From the NCBI GenBank assembly GCA_020746105.1, contig CM036622.1, positions 41,455,477-41,519,476 on the forward strand: a stretch of 64,000 nucleotides of DNA, read 5' to 3'. Positions 24,420 to 35,310 of the stretch are shown piece after piece (position 1 is the first letter of the stretch; each line of letters starts with the position of its first letter). The position numbers were made by a program, and so were the translations under genes. A model generated the notes under the pieces. It worked only from the letters and a program-made list of their open reading frames with translations, ran no database searches and was not told the origin of the DNA. Origin of the DNA: Trogon surrucura (lineage: Eukaryota > Chordata > Aves > Trogoniformes > Trogonidae).

Positions 24420-25480
24420 CAAATGAGTAAAATACAATATAGGATCTCCTCAATAAGGTCATGCCTGACTAAGCTGATATCTTTAATTGAAACGATAGCT
24501 AAGCTAGTTCTCTAACCGAAAGAAGCAATCGTATGTGAAATCCATATGGACTTCAACAAAATACTGTGTTTGTCATCTGCTGTGTAGAGATTTCTTAACA
24601 TAGGAATTAGGAATGAGTTGTAGGAGAGGAAAGAGGATGAAAATGTTAACTAGAGGCAGCACTGGAGCTGGAGGGAGGGTTGGAGGTAACCAGAGGAGTT
24701 CCCAAGGACTGGCTGTGGGGTCAGTCTAACATAACATTACTGATTGTACTACAAAAGCAAAAATATTAAAAAAAAAAAAAAAGAGCAACCAACTTGATGA
24801 CACAAGTTCCCAGAAGGATTATGCTGAAGTTTGATGTAATAGAAATGGGATGAGCATGTGACTTGGAAGAGTAGTACAAGTGTGGTGAATGACTGCTCTC
24901 AGAAGTGAAGGGTTGTGCACCTGGAACTTGTACCAGGGTCATGAGGAGAGACTGGTCAGACACTGGGATGTTAATCACGGGATAACTGAGTGATACTTTG
25001 GTGGAAAATGGACAGATCTGATTGTATCCTGGATCTGGCAGTGTTAGGAAGTATGTTTCCGATGCAAAGAAGCCTTAATGCTGTTTTGTATAAGGTATGC
25101 GTGAAGTGTAACGCAGAAAAATCTGTGGCAATGTGATCATACGTACTTAAGAAAAGTAAAGTCAAACTGGATTAGGTATCAAGGCAGGTTTCTAAAATTC
25201 CTCGGGGAATAGAGAAACTGTTTTATGAGGGGAGATTAAAATCCCTGCTTTGTGTGACTCTATATAAAAAGAAAATTGAGAGGAAATAGGATTGCTGTCT
25301 TGCAGTTAGGAGGATTTGTGTGATAATATTAGCACAAAAAGAAATAATTACAAACTGATCTTGAGAATCTATGAGGTGGAAGTTTAGGCAGCTTCCACAC
25401 ATGAAGCACAGTGGGACTGGTTTTTAGATGAAACTGTGTTGATTGATGAAGAAACTGTAATGATGTAGTGCTACAGGGAG
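24420..25480 (+). mobile_element. ancient, decayed CR1-like LINE fragment, plus strand
   Basis: Old LINE signatures occur in the right order. 'aaggtcatgcctgactaagc' lies near 24455. 'atatggacttcaacaaaata' near 24544 corresponds to the reverse-transcriptase YLDFNKAF motif. 'cttgatgacacaagt' near 24790 corresponds to the ADDT catalytic segment, with the Ala codon altered. 'ctgttttatgaggggagatt' is near 25220. Many stops and indels break the frame. The order places it on the plus strand and spanning the RT core to near the ORF2 end. The 5' limit is uncertain. Confidence 0.6.
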
Positions 25481-26909
25481 TGGATTTGGTAATAAAAAGG
25501 ATTTCTCCTCCCAGTAAAAAGAGACACTGGGAAGATGGGCATGAAAGACTGTTTAAAATAATACCGGCAAAGATAGTGTGGTGACATTCTTGTAAATTAA
25601 GAAATTCATGTGGTTTGCATTCAGAAGGAAGGAAACCCCCACATATTTCTGCTCAAAAAAATCCACATCAAAACTGCTTTTTAAACAGATTTTTGCTTGT
25701 TTGAGGAGGCTTGTCCTAATTTCGCACATTTTTACTGGGTGGATAGTTTTGTTAAAGGAAAACCTTTATGCGTTTCTAAACATTTTTTTTATTTTGAACT
25801 TTTTTCCTACATTATTTTGGTAAAAGTGACTTTTACGTTGTACATTTGAAAAAAATGAAACTGCTGCAGCTGGCGATTTTTCACACAAAACCTTATATGT
25901 GCCAAGTGTGATTGTATTTTGCTGTATGTTTATAACAGTAATTATTTTTGATGTTAGCTTTCTGCAATAAAACACAATTTCTTGCAAGTTATGGGAAGCA
26001 TAAACTTTATGGCTCTCATATTTAGCATAGGGAAGAAAATCTCACAGCACAAGAGTAGTTAGTGTCTTGCATTAATGTTTCTATGATTAGTGTGAGTAGT
26101 TGAACTGATTATTTTTATAGCTCAATTAAAAAAAAATAGAATGGAATAAATGGGCTCAGTGCAGTGCTATGTAATGTAATCCTCTTCACAGCAGCAAAGA
26201 AGAGGGAAAGATTTCTGCTGGAAATGGCGTTTGGTCCAGCTTGGTAATGCAGTCTTTACTTCAATGCACAGAAAAATACTGGCAGCCTTAGGCTATGTTT
26301 CATGTAATGTCACTTCAGTTATTCAGGTTTTTTTTGGCTTCCTTTTTCAGCTTGAAGGAATTAAGTCCCATTGAGATAGAAAAGATCCATATCTGAAATA
26401 GTGTAAAATGTTTGTTGATTTTGTGAAATGTGTAAGTCATAACTATGCAAGCAAAAACAAATCTTTAACTTTGATGGCATGCTGTGTGCTTTCTCCCTCT
26501 GCCAAAATGTTTGTCCTTGGAGGTGATCGGTGGAAGCCTTCTAAAGGGAAAGATAACAGCACAGGGATGTGTTCCAAGGACTAGAGTATCAAGTGTTTGT
26601 CTTGTTTGTTTTTTTCCCAATTAATTTCAAGTAAATTATGATAATTTACACTGATTAGTGAGTCTGGTGAAGAGAAGAATCACAGGAAAGTGTTAGGCTG
26701 TTGCCCATAGTCTTGTTCACAAGAGCAAGCATTTTCAGCAAAGTGGGATGATTCCTGCTGGAAGATGACGTTCGTGATGGTACCGTGGGGCAGGCTCCTT
26801 GCCCTCCTATGCTGCTTTTATGCAGGCATTTTCTCTGCAAGTGGGTAGTCCTGCTTCACACATTGTAGCCAAAATCCAAAAGGCAACTTTGGTGCAATTG
26901 CATTGCTTT
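25481..26909. other. AT-rich non-coding stretch
   Basis: No supported feature apart from homopolymer runs. Confidence 0.4.
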
Positions 26910-27390
26910 CACCTCAGTTATGAGGCATTTGACACTGTTGCCCACAGCATTCTCCTGGAGAAATTGACTGCTCTTGGCTTGGATGGACATATGCTTTGCT
27001 AGGTAAAAAACTGGTTGGATGGCTGAGTCCAAAGAGTTGTGGTCAATGGAGTTAAATCCAGTTGGCGGCCGGTTGGTTGTAGAGAGGTGGGGGTTGGTCT
27101 GTTCTCCCTAGTGGCGAGTGATAAGACAAGGGGAAATTGCCTTAAGTCGCGCCAGGGGAGGTTCAGGTTGGAAATTAGGAAGAATTTCTTTACTGAAAGG
27201 GTTGTCAGCCATTGGAACAGGCTGCCCAGGGAGGTGGTTGAGTCACCATCCCTGGAGGTGTTTAAGAGATGGGTGGATGTTGTGTTGAGGGATGTGGTTT
27301 AGTGCTGTTGATAGGGCTAGGACAAAGGTTGAGCTTGATGATATTGAAGGTCTCTTCCAACTGAAAGAAACTGTTCTATGATTCTATGAT
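26910..27390 (+). mobile_element. CR1 LINE with a large internal deletion, plus strand
   Basis: The first part encodes a piece of the reverse-transcriptase core, with landmarks FDTVAHSILLEKLTALGLDG and NWLDG. Near 27075 it jumps directly to the carboxyl end of ORF2 ([13 protein letters not shown], then [12 protein letters not shown]) and the 3' UTR with ATTCTATG units at 27376-27390. The RT palm and thumb region between these two parts is missing. The copy shares the 'gtagagaggtgggggttggtctgttctcc' segment type with the 44.9 kb copy, which marks the same subfamily. Confidence 0.9.
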
Positions 27391-30113
27391 GGTGTAGCTG
27401 AGACAAGAATCCCACATAGGTCCCTGGAGGGGGCCTACCGGCTTGGCCCAGATACCAAGCAACAGCATCCATGCCCCATCAGGCAGGGGAGAAGTGACCT
27501 GTGTGCAGGGGAAGTGCTTAACCCCTGGAGTGATGCAGAACTTGATCTAGTGTTGTTCTTGATTCACACTGTTCTACAAGGTCACTGGCGGGTGTGAGCA
27601 TGGGGAGGATTTTCTCTGGAAGGCAAAGATGAGTCACCAGTGGAAAACACTGCAAGTGAGAGACTGCCTATTTCAGGAGGTACAAACTACAAACTGGTGA
27701 AGAAGTGTAGGTGGAATAGAAGCGGGCCCAATATGAGGCTAAACTATTTGCAAGTTTGTGATTTTCTCTGTATTGTTCATTTTGAGTGTTCAGACATCTC
27801 TGCATTTCATAACTCAATATGTTGGTGTTTTTGTGGTTTTTTCCTGCTTAGACATAACTAGGGCATGCAGAGGATCTTGGAGGAGATCTGAGATAGCTAT
27901 CATCTGAGATTTCTATCCTCAATTTGCAGACCATGCTGTGGAACAAAATCTGAATATTCATTTTGAACTTTTGGGGGTTGCTTATCCAAACTATTTGAAA
28001 TTCACCAATCATTATCAAAGCTTAAATCTTCTCTTTGCTTCCAATTACTGAGAGACACTGCAAATTTTTACTTAGGAGATTAGTCAGTATGGGGAGATGT
28101 GCTATATAGCTCCAACTTTGAAAGTGGGACAGTTCAAGTATCATGTTCTATTTTTTGTTTAAAAAGCCCCCTAAAGCAACAGAGAAAGGAAATCTAAAGA
28201 TTTACATTTCCTTTTTGGAATTTATAAATAGAAGCGAGCCTGCCTTAGCAAACTGTAATAGCCAGCTTTGCTATTTACTTGTTTATTTGAGCAAGGATGA
28301 AGTTACATAACTTTTCTTTAGGTATTGCACTTGTTGACGTAAGCAAAGTCAGTTCCTGTCTTTTATATCTGGATTTACAGCTTTTCCATTTTGCCTACTT
28401 CCTATATATGAATTACATAGGCTTCCTATATATGAATACCATAGTCTTAGCCCCTGAACAACTGAGCCTCCAGAGTAGAATATAGTCTCAGTGGAATATC
28501 CAATTCAGCATCACCCTGTGAAAACAGGTTTATGTAATAAAAATTGTGGTTGCACATCACAGACTGTCAAAATTTGTCTTGTATTCAAGATTAAAAAGTC
28601 TTATTTCTATTCACTGTTGTCATATTTTTCTTTCCCTTACCTTTATTTCCCCTTGCTGCAGTGCTGCACCTGGCTTCATTTTTGCCGTTTCTCCTGTTCT
28701 CTACGCATGTTTTTCTTTCTATTATTAATGTTCATCCTGTATTTCTTTGTAGTATGGACCACTCTTTGTGTTGGAGTGAACATGGTTCTGTGGGTGAAAA
28801 TCTAAAGCTTCTTTGCTGGCCAAGTCCATAGCTATAAAAGTAATGTAGTCAGGTTGAGTGCTGGTGAAGGCCAGAAGACCACATCCTTCTTAAAATAAGG
28901 AGTGGGGAGGTTTGCCTGGTTTTTACCCCTGACATTGCATGGCTGGCTGGATTTTGTCTGTGGTCCTGGTCTGGACAATCAAGAAGCAGAGGAGCATGTG
29001 TGTGACACAGGAGGCTGGTGGTAGGGAGGAAGCCTTTGAAAAAATTAGTGAGGAGGGGATTCATCTGATTCCTCAGGAGGAATATTACTAATTCTTGCAT
29101 ATAGTGAGCTGCTGGTACGGGATGGTGGAACAAGCACATTCAGGACAGAAACATGGAGCTCTCTTGGAAAGGATTTTCGTTGCACCGTACCATCAACTGA
29201 AAGACAGGCAAGGAGAGTTTTTTCCCTCTGGTTTGTATAACTGCATTTGATGGACAGGCCTTTGTATGTCATTTCAACTCTGTGCTGTTACCCAGGGGAA
29301 AGCATTTAAAAATGAGTCAAAATAATGAGTGCTAGAAATTTCCTTTATTTTCAAGTGACCAGGCTGTTATTGCAAAGATTAGAGAATGGAAAAAAACCTC
29401 CCTAAAAGTATGACAATGTCTGCAGAAGGCTTTTAAAAAAAAAAACAAACAAGAGAGGAATTGTTTTGTTTACTTTCTGAGATTTCAGCTGCATCAGTAT
29501 GACAAACCATGTTACTTTGGTGATTAGAATTATTCCTGCACTTCCCTTTTGCACAGGAGAGAAATGCTGCTGTGTGCCAGAGCAGGCAGTGCCCCTTCTG
29601 TTTGCAAAGTGAAACATGTCATCTCCAGAAGAAGAGACATATTTGTGATGGGAGGGAAAAGAATATTAATCCTTTCAAGAATTAATTTTCCAGATGATGC
29701 TTTTGCAAGGTACCACATGTGTAACCTGGAGCTGCTTATCTTAGATAAGGATAGAGGGGAAGAACAGAGGTCTGCAGGCAGGAAAGAAGAGAAACGAAAC
29801 AGCGAAGCACAAAGTGCAACACAAATATATTTATGTGTTTCTATAAACTAAAATAGGATTAGAAAAATGACAGAATGAAAAATGTTAGAAAATGCCCCTT
29901 TGGCGTTAGGGATGAGCTTCCCTCAGGCCTGGGGGACGGACCGGCAAGGCGGGGAGCGCATCCCTCCATGGCTGGGCTCGTGCTCTGGGTGCCTGCGGAC
30001 GGACATCCCGAGAGAGTCAGTTCGTCACCCCTGGAATCTCTGCCCCGGCGGGGAGGACAGAGCAGGAAGTCCTTCAGCACACACCACTTAGAGCCTGACT
30101 CGTTTCCCTTCAG
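27391..30113. other. non-coding stretch with a GC/CpG-richer block near 29.9-30.1 kb
   Basis: No supported gene until the GC-richer block at about 29890-30110, which precedes the candidate exon at 30114. That block is open in several frames but has no recognisable motif. Confidence 0.35.
28398..28444. repeat. 24-bp tandem duplication, two units
   Basis: CTTCCTATATATGAAT followed by TACATAG or ACCATAG occurs twice, at 28398 and 28422. The period is 24 bases. Confidence 0.8.
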
Positions 30114-30154
30114 ATGTCCTCACACCGCTGTCACGCAGCAGGAGCTCGGTGACG
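30114..30154 (+). CDS. candidate 41-nt internal exon with strong splice sites
   Basis: A near-ideal acceptor (ctcgtttcccttcag) and donor (GACG|GTGAGT) enclose 41 CpG-rich bases. Two frames are open. If entered in phase 1, as the EF-hand exon leaves it, the joined codon is GAT (Asp) and the frame reads VLTPLSRSRSSVT, ending in phase 0. The alternative frame (phase 2 in) reads CPHTAVTQQELGD. Evidence is splice-site quality, CpG content and phase fit; no known domain is seen. Short acceptor-donor pairs also arise by chance, so this is tentative. Confidence 0.3.
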
Positions 30155-33100
30155 GTGAGTGTCGTGGGGAGCACGAGGCACCCCTGCAAACGCTCAGGGT
30201 GAGTCTGCTGGGTTGAATTTTTATCCATTAGACACGTATGTATTTCTAATAAAAGCTTTTTTTAAAAATTTTTTTTAAGCTAGAATGGGGCGTGACAAGA
30301 AATAGCGTGAAGTTGAAAAGATTTCGGTACCCCCTAAGGAAAACAAACAAACAAAATAACCCTCAGGTGCTCTATATTTGTTTACTAACTGGAAACTTTG
30401 GATTATTTTAACAAGAAAATTGCAAGTAAGTACTTCTTCTTTGGACTCGTACTGTAAATAACAAGATGAAATACTCCCCCTGTGCAGGAAAAAATTATTT
30501 TACTGATTCATTAGTTTATTTGTGTTTATTATACTGAGACTTACTTTCACCTTTCTGATCATGAAAATGGGTAAGTTACTTTAAAATGTATGTATATGTG
30601 GGTTTTTTTATAAGTAAGTTTTTTTTGTATGAGATGTAAACATGTATCTGAACCAAAAAATTTTATCCTCAAGTTCTGTTCCACTCATTCATGGTTAATT
30701 TCTTTGCACTTTTTTATTAAGTAGGTGATTAAAGGGATGAGCATGCACTGTTCTTTTTTTTTTAATTATTTTGGCTTACACTAAAATATACATTTAAAAT
30801 AAAAATACGTTTAATGTGTCATTGAATGAGACTATAGCTATCTCAGGATAATGTTCTAACTTTTACTTGCAGCTATATCCATCAAACACAAAGTGAAAAG
30901 GCAACATGAAAAATTAGAGTAATAAAAGAGCAGATACTTTGCTTTAGTGAGAGACTGGGTGTAACCCGCCCTGCTGACCATTAAGAGAAAATTGCCATCC
31001 TGAAGCTATTTAACATTAGTATGGTGTGTTAGCAACCATCAGCCTGATACAAAATAACAGATATTTGGGCAAGGAATTATTTTTTTTATTACTTTACTAT
31101 TAATTTGTTTTAGTATGACTGTGAACCCATGCATATATATTTTTAAGTAAGCCATCTTTGGCATTGATAGAAAAAAAAAATCCCATGTCTTTTTTCAGCT
31201 TTTGGTTTTCTTGCTGTTCCGGCTCCTAGAATCATAAAAGTGGATTTGAAATTCTGATTTTGGGAGAAGAAAAAAGAATCTTGACATTAGAGTTACAAAA
31301 TAAAAATTGTGGAAATACTACCTTCCTGTAAATTAAATGCTCAAAAACCAAGAAGCAAATGAAAAGTCCAAAATTTGTTTTGGATATCCCTGGGGATGGA
31401 AATAGGGACAGGGATGTACTCTTTAGGTTCAAAATACCACTGAATGTTTTCAAGAGCTTCTACTCCCCCAAGGAGGATGTGACTTTGTAATAAAAGCTCT
31501 GTGAAAACTAGAAGAAGAAATGAGAGTTCTGAGTAGCTTTAATCCTATTCTTTGGATTCATACAAAGAAGCTAGCTATTTGGAATTTCATTTTTCACAGT
31601 GCCTTTCTACCTCCACTGAATACACCATTGAGAAGCTTCACATCAGATCTAAATGTGAGGAACACCACAGCCTTTCTCAGAGAAAGTGTCAGTTATGGCT
31701 GGGAGAGTCTAGGGGATGAGAAGAACCCATCCTGTTCACTTATTTGACCTTGCTAGCTTCCCAATTAATTGTCACAGGCTCTGCTTCACACTGTTCCTCT
31801 GACATCTGTGGAGGAAGGAGTTGCCATCCTCCTCTAAGCTGTTATAAGGTTCCCCCTGGTGCAAATTATTTAAAGTGCTCCCAAATTCAGTCACTATTAC
31901 ATGTAGATACAAAGAGAGGAGACTGAGTTTCTGTAAGAGGGAGCTGTTAAGAGAGAAGTTTGGCTTCTTCCTGTGCTTGGTGGGCACAACACCCGTACGT
32001 AGCCATCATGTTTTGGTGATGCCCAGCGTAGGAAGCACAAGACCTCCTGGTGCTGTACTGGGATGAGATGGGACAGAGGCTGTCTCTTGCCAGGGCTGTT
32101 GGAACTGGTTACATGGGCACCGTTACTGTCCAGGCAGTGACTTGGTGTTAGTAAGGTCCATCTGAGAGCTTGTCACGCAAAGCTTTATTTCTGGTGTGGC
32201 TTTGGGTTTTTTTATTACTAGATTAGTTTTTCACTGGATGGGTTCCTTGAACTGGTTGTCTGAGCAACCGCAGAGGTGAGTGGTTGTGGGGAGGTGCCAG
32301 ATGGAGGAAGACAGTGGGCTCAGTGATGGCATGGGGGGCTTCACTGGGGCATGAGGAAATGCAGGGATGGTGGAGGCAAAGAAGGTCTCCTGTTCTCGAC
32401 AAGGACTTGACTCCAGCACGTTCCAGATCCCTCCCCAAAGGTCTTTCCAAGTGGCTATAATACCCTGTTAACCTTCAGAAATGTCTTCTCCTCTGTGATG
32501 CATTGCTTATGCTGCAGTTTTCATAATGTAATCATCCCTGTCACAGATCGAATATTTTAAGAAGTGTTCTGTCTATAATATAAGAAATATGCTAAACATC
32601 ACCATTATGCTGCATTTGAAATGTAGAAATGAAAATATAAGTTGAAAGGGAGAGCTATTGCCTCTGCTGGGTTTATGGCATGCTGTCAGTGGGAGCTGTT
32701 AACCCTAAAACTTCCTGTGGGCAGCTTGTTCACTGTGGAGAAGAGAATTAAAGGTTAGTAAAATGAAACAAGTTGAATTTTTTTACAGCTATAACAGACC
32801 ATTATTTTTCAAATTCTGTGATAAATGATTTAACATAGAGTGGTAACACAAACTGTTGCAAAAATAAATCTGCATGTTAAATCTCACTTTTGTTTTGATT
32901 GGGGCAGAGTCAGTTATTAACTGCATGATCAGAGCACAGACGCTGAGTCCTATTCTTTCCTTAATTGAGAATTGCTGTTACAGATACTTGACAGTGGTTC
33001 ATAGTGGCAATAATCCCTTTTGAAAATGGTGGCTATTCTAGCTGATAAGTAGCTTGCCAGGGCACTAACCCCAGCTTCACCTCTGACAGTTAGGAAAAGA

Positions 33101-33640
33101 ATCTGCTCGATAGCTGGTGGTAATGTTTCCTGATTTCCTACTAGATGATTGCCAAAGTAACGATGCAAGAAAGAGTGACTTTTAAAATATTTTACGTTAC
33201 CTTTGGTTAGATGGAAGGTGTAGGCTGTGAAAAATACTGTAACTCTCATTGTTCAAAGTGAAAATCTGTTACTTACTGAGAGTGCTGACTTAAAAATTCT
33301 TGCACATCTTTTGTTGATCCTGCATGCTGATGCACACGACCTGCTAATGCGATGCTTGGCTTTCCATACAGAGCCATTCATCCATGTTATATATGAATGA
33401 AGCTTCCTGGTTTGTACATGTGCTGTGTCACATTCCTCTGGTTTTCTAACAAAGCTTTTAATTGGTGTGCTGTGACTAATGAGCATGAAGTCCCAGAGGA
33501 AATGGAGCAGAATTTTCCATTATCCACCAAGATGAGCTTCAAGCACATAGATTATCAGGGCTTGAACTCCAGGATAAACCAGGGTCAAAGGCTCCAAGTA
33601 TAATGGAACCTTGTAGCTGAATATTTTGCTTCCATAACAT
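30155..33640. other. AT-rich non-coding stretch
   Basis: No supported feature. Contains poly-T/poly-A runs and no recognisable exon. Confidence 0.4.
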
Positions 33641-33669
33641 TAAATTAATAGTTTCTCAGCAAAACTGCA

Positions 33670-33795
33670 TTATCTATCTGATGGCGTTGCACAAACTGTA
33701 ACTGGCATTTTGCTTGGACATCAGATTGAATCCCTGACCCTTCACTGTTAAAGTTCCCATGAAACTTGGAGTGCTGATGTCCTGCCTTCATTCCG
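33670..33795. repeat. copy 1 of a weakly conserved dispersed repeat
   Basis: Shares an ordered set of matches with 35170-35310 in the same orientation, including 'gaaact[tc]ggagtg' and 'gatgtc' near the right side and 'tatct' at the left. The family is not identified. A 165-codon minus frame at 33645-34142 overlaps it. Confidence 0.3.
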
Positions 33796-35169
33796 GTTTG
33801 GGTAATGATGTGTTGCATACTTCTGTGGGATAAATCTCTCTTTGGTTTCAAGTGGAGAACTTGCTCTTCATTCTTTTTCTGAAAAACTGTTGCGCCGTGC
33901 TGCTGACACAGGATTGCTGCCATATGGTGCACCAGAAGTGATTGCATTTTTGTGGGGAGTAAGAGCTCTGACTCAGACTTGAGTGTGTTCAGAACCAGTT
34001 TGCTTTTGAGATTAGACAAGATTGGATGTAGTGAGACCAGCATACCTATAGGAGCTACATCTGCCAGGTAGAGCACAGTAATTATCTTCTGTGCCTTACG
34101 TTCAGCACACCTACTAAGTGTCCCTGACAAGTGCAATATCAAAGAAAATTTAAGCTAGCAAGTTACCAATTTAAGTTAAAAGGAATAGGTGGCAAAAATT
34201 ATGGCTTACTTTCTAATAAAGTACATGGAATAATATTTTTACCAATCCCCTATTTTAGTGTTTAATCCAATTTCACAATTATTCATTTCCTCCTTTCTAA
34301 TAGGGTCTCAGTGTGAATTATGATTTGCAGTGAAACCACTGATCCAGAAAAAAATAATCGGTTTTTGTGGGTTTTTTTAGAAAAGGTTAGTTTCAGCAGG
34401 GTCAGTTCTTTGACCTGTCCCAGTTCAGTGTGTGACTGTGCGGAAGTTTGTGGGGACAAGAGCCTGCTCCTCCTGTACACGCCTGGTTTGTTTAATTTCC
34501 TACCTCTGGAAAAGTGGTTGCCTTTCGGTGGGCTCTTGTAGATCTTCTCTGTTCTCATTCTGTGAGGGAGTTACTAGGGGTGCTGTCAGCCTGAGCTGTC
34601 ACCTCTGTGCTTGGGGTGCATGTGCCCAGTTTCTCTGGCCAGTGGATGTGTGTGTTGCACAGTGTGAAATGCAGCGAAGCAGCATGCAAGGAGTTCTTTT
34701 TGAGAGACAATAGGGGATTTGATGCTCTGGCAGTATCTTGGCAGTATCTATTCCACAATACAGAATTGTTTTCTTTTCTTTGTATATTAAAGAAAAAGAG
34801 AGAAAATTCTATATAAACACTGTATTAATAGAATATTAACGTTGTGTTATTAGATTCAAAGGTTAGCAAATGCAAATACCAAGAGCAATAACTACATTGG
34901 ATATTGAGATTGTGCATTTTTGTCCTGTGAGGATGGGGTTTACGCTTCCTCTGTAATCAGGAGTTCTGTGTGCATTATTAACCACGAATAGCTTTAAACA
35001 ATTGCCTCTCCTTTTCATATTGTCACAACCCAACTGTGCACCAAAGCATGGTACTTATTGTTGCTTAAAAGCCTAACGAGAAGGGAAGGGGAGGGGAGTT
35101 TAAAGGTTTTGGATACATTTGCAGTGCAGGTAAGGAAGCACAGCAGATGTACCCTGGTGTGACATGGAC

Positions 35170-35310
35170 TCTATCTGTTTACTCATCCAGATCACTATAC
35201 TTAAGTACATAAAAGCAAGGGAGCTGATGTGAAGGTCAGCCCTGCTTTTAATTTTCGTTTGACAGTTTCTGTGAAACTCGGAGTGTGGATGTCTGCTAGA
35301 CATTATTATT
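35170..35310. repeat. copy 2 of the same dispersed repeat
   Basis: Contains 'gtgaaactcggagtgtgg' at about 35271, matching the core of copy 1 about 1.5 kb away. Confidence 0.3.

Noticed and set aside
33645..34142. 165-codon minus frame
   Set aside because: Overlaps one copy of the dispersed repeat pair; no coding evidence.
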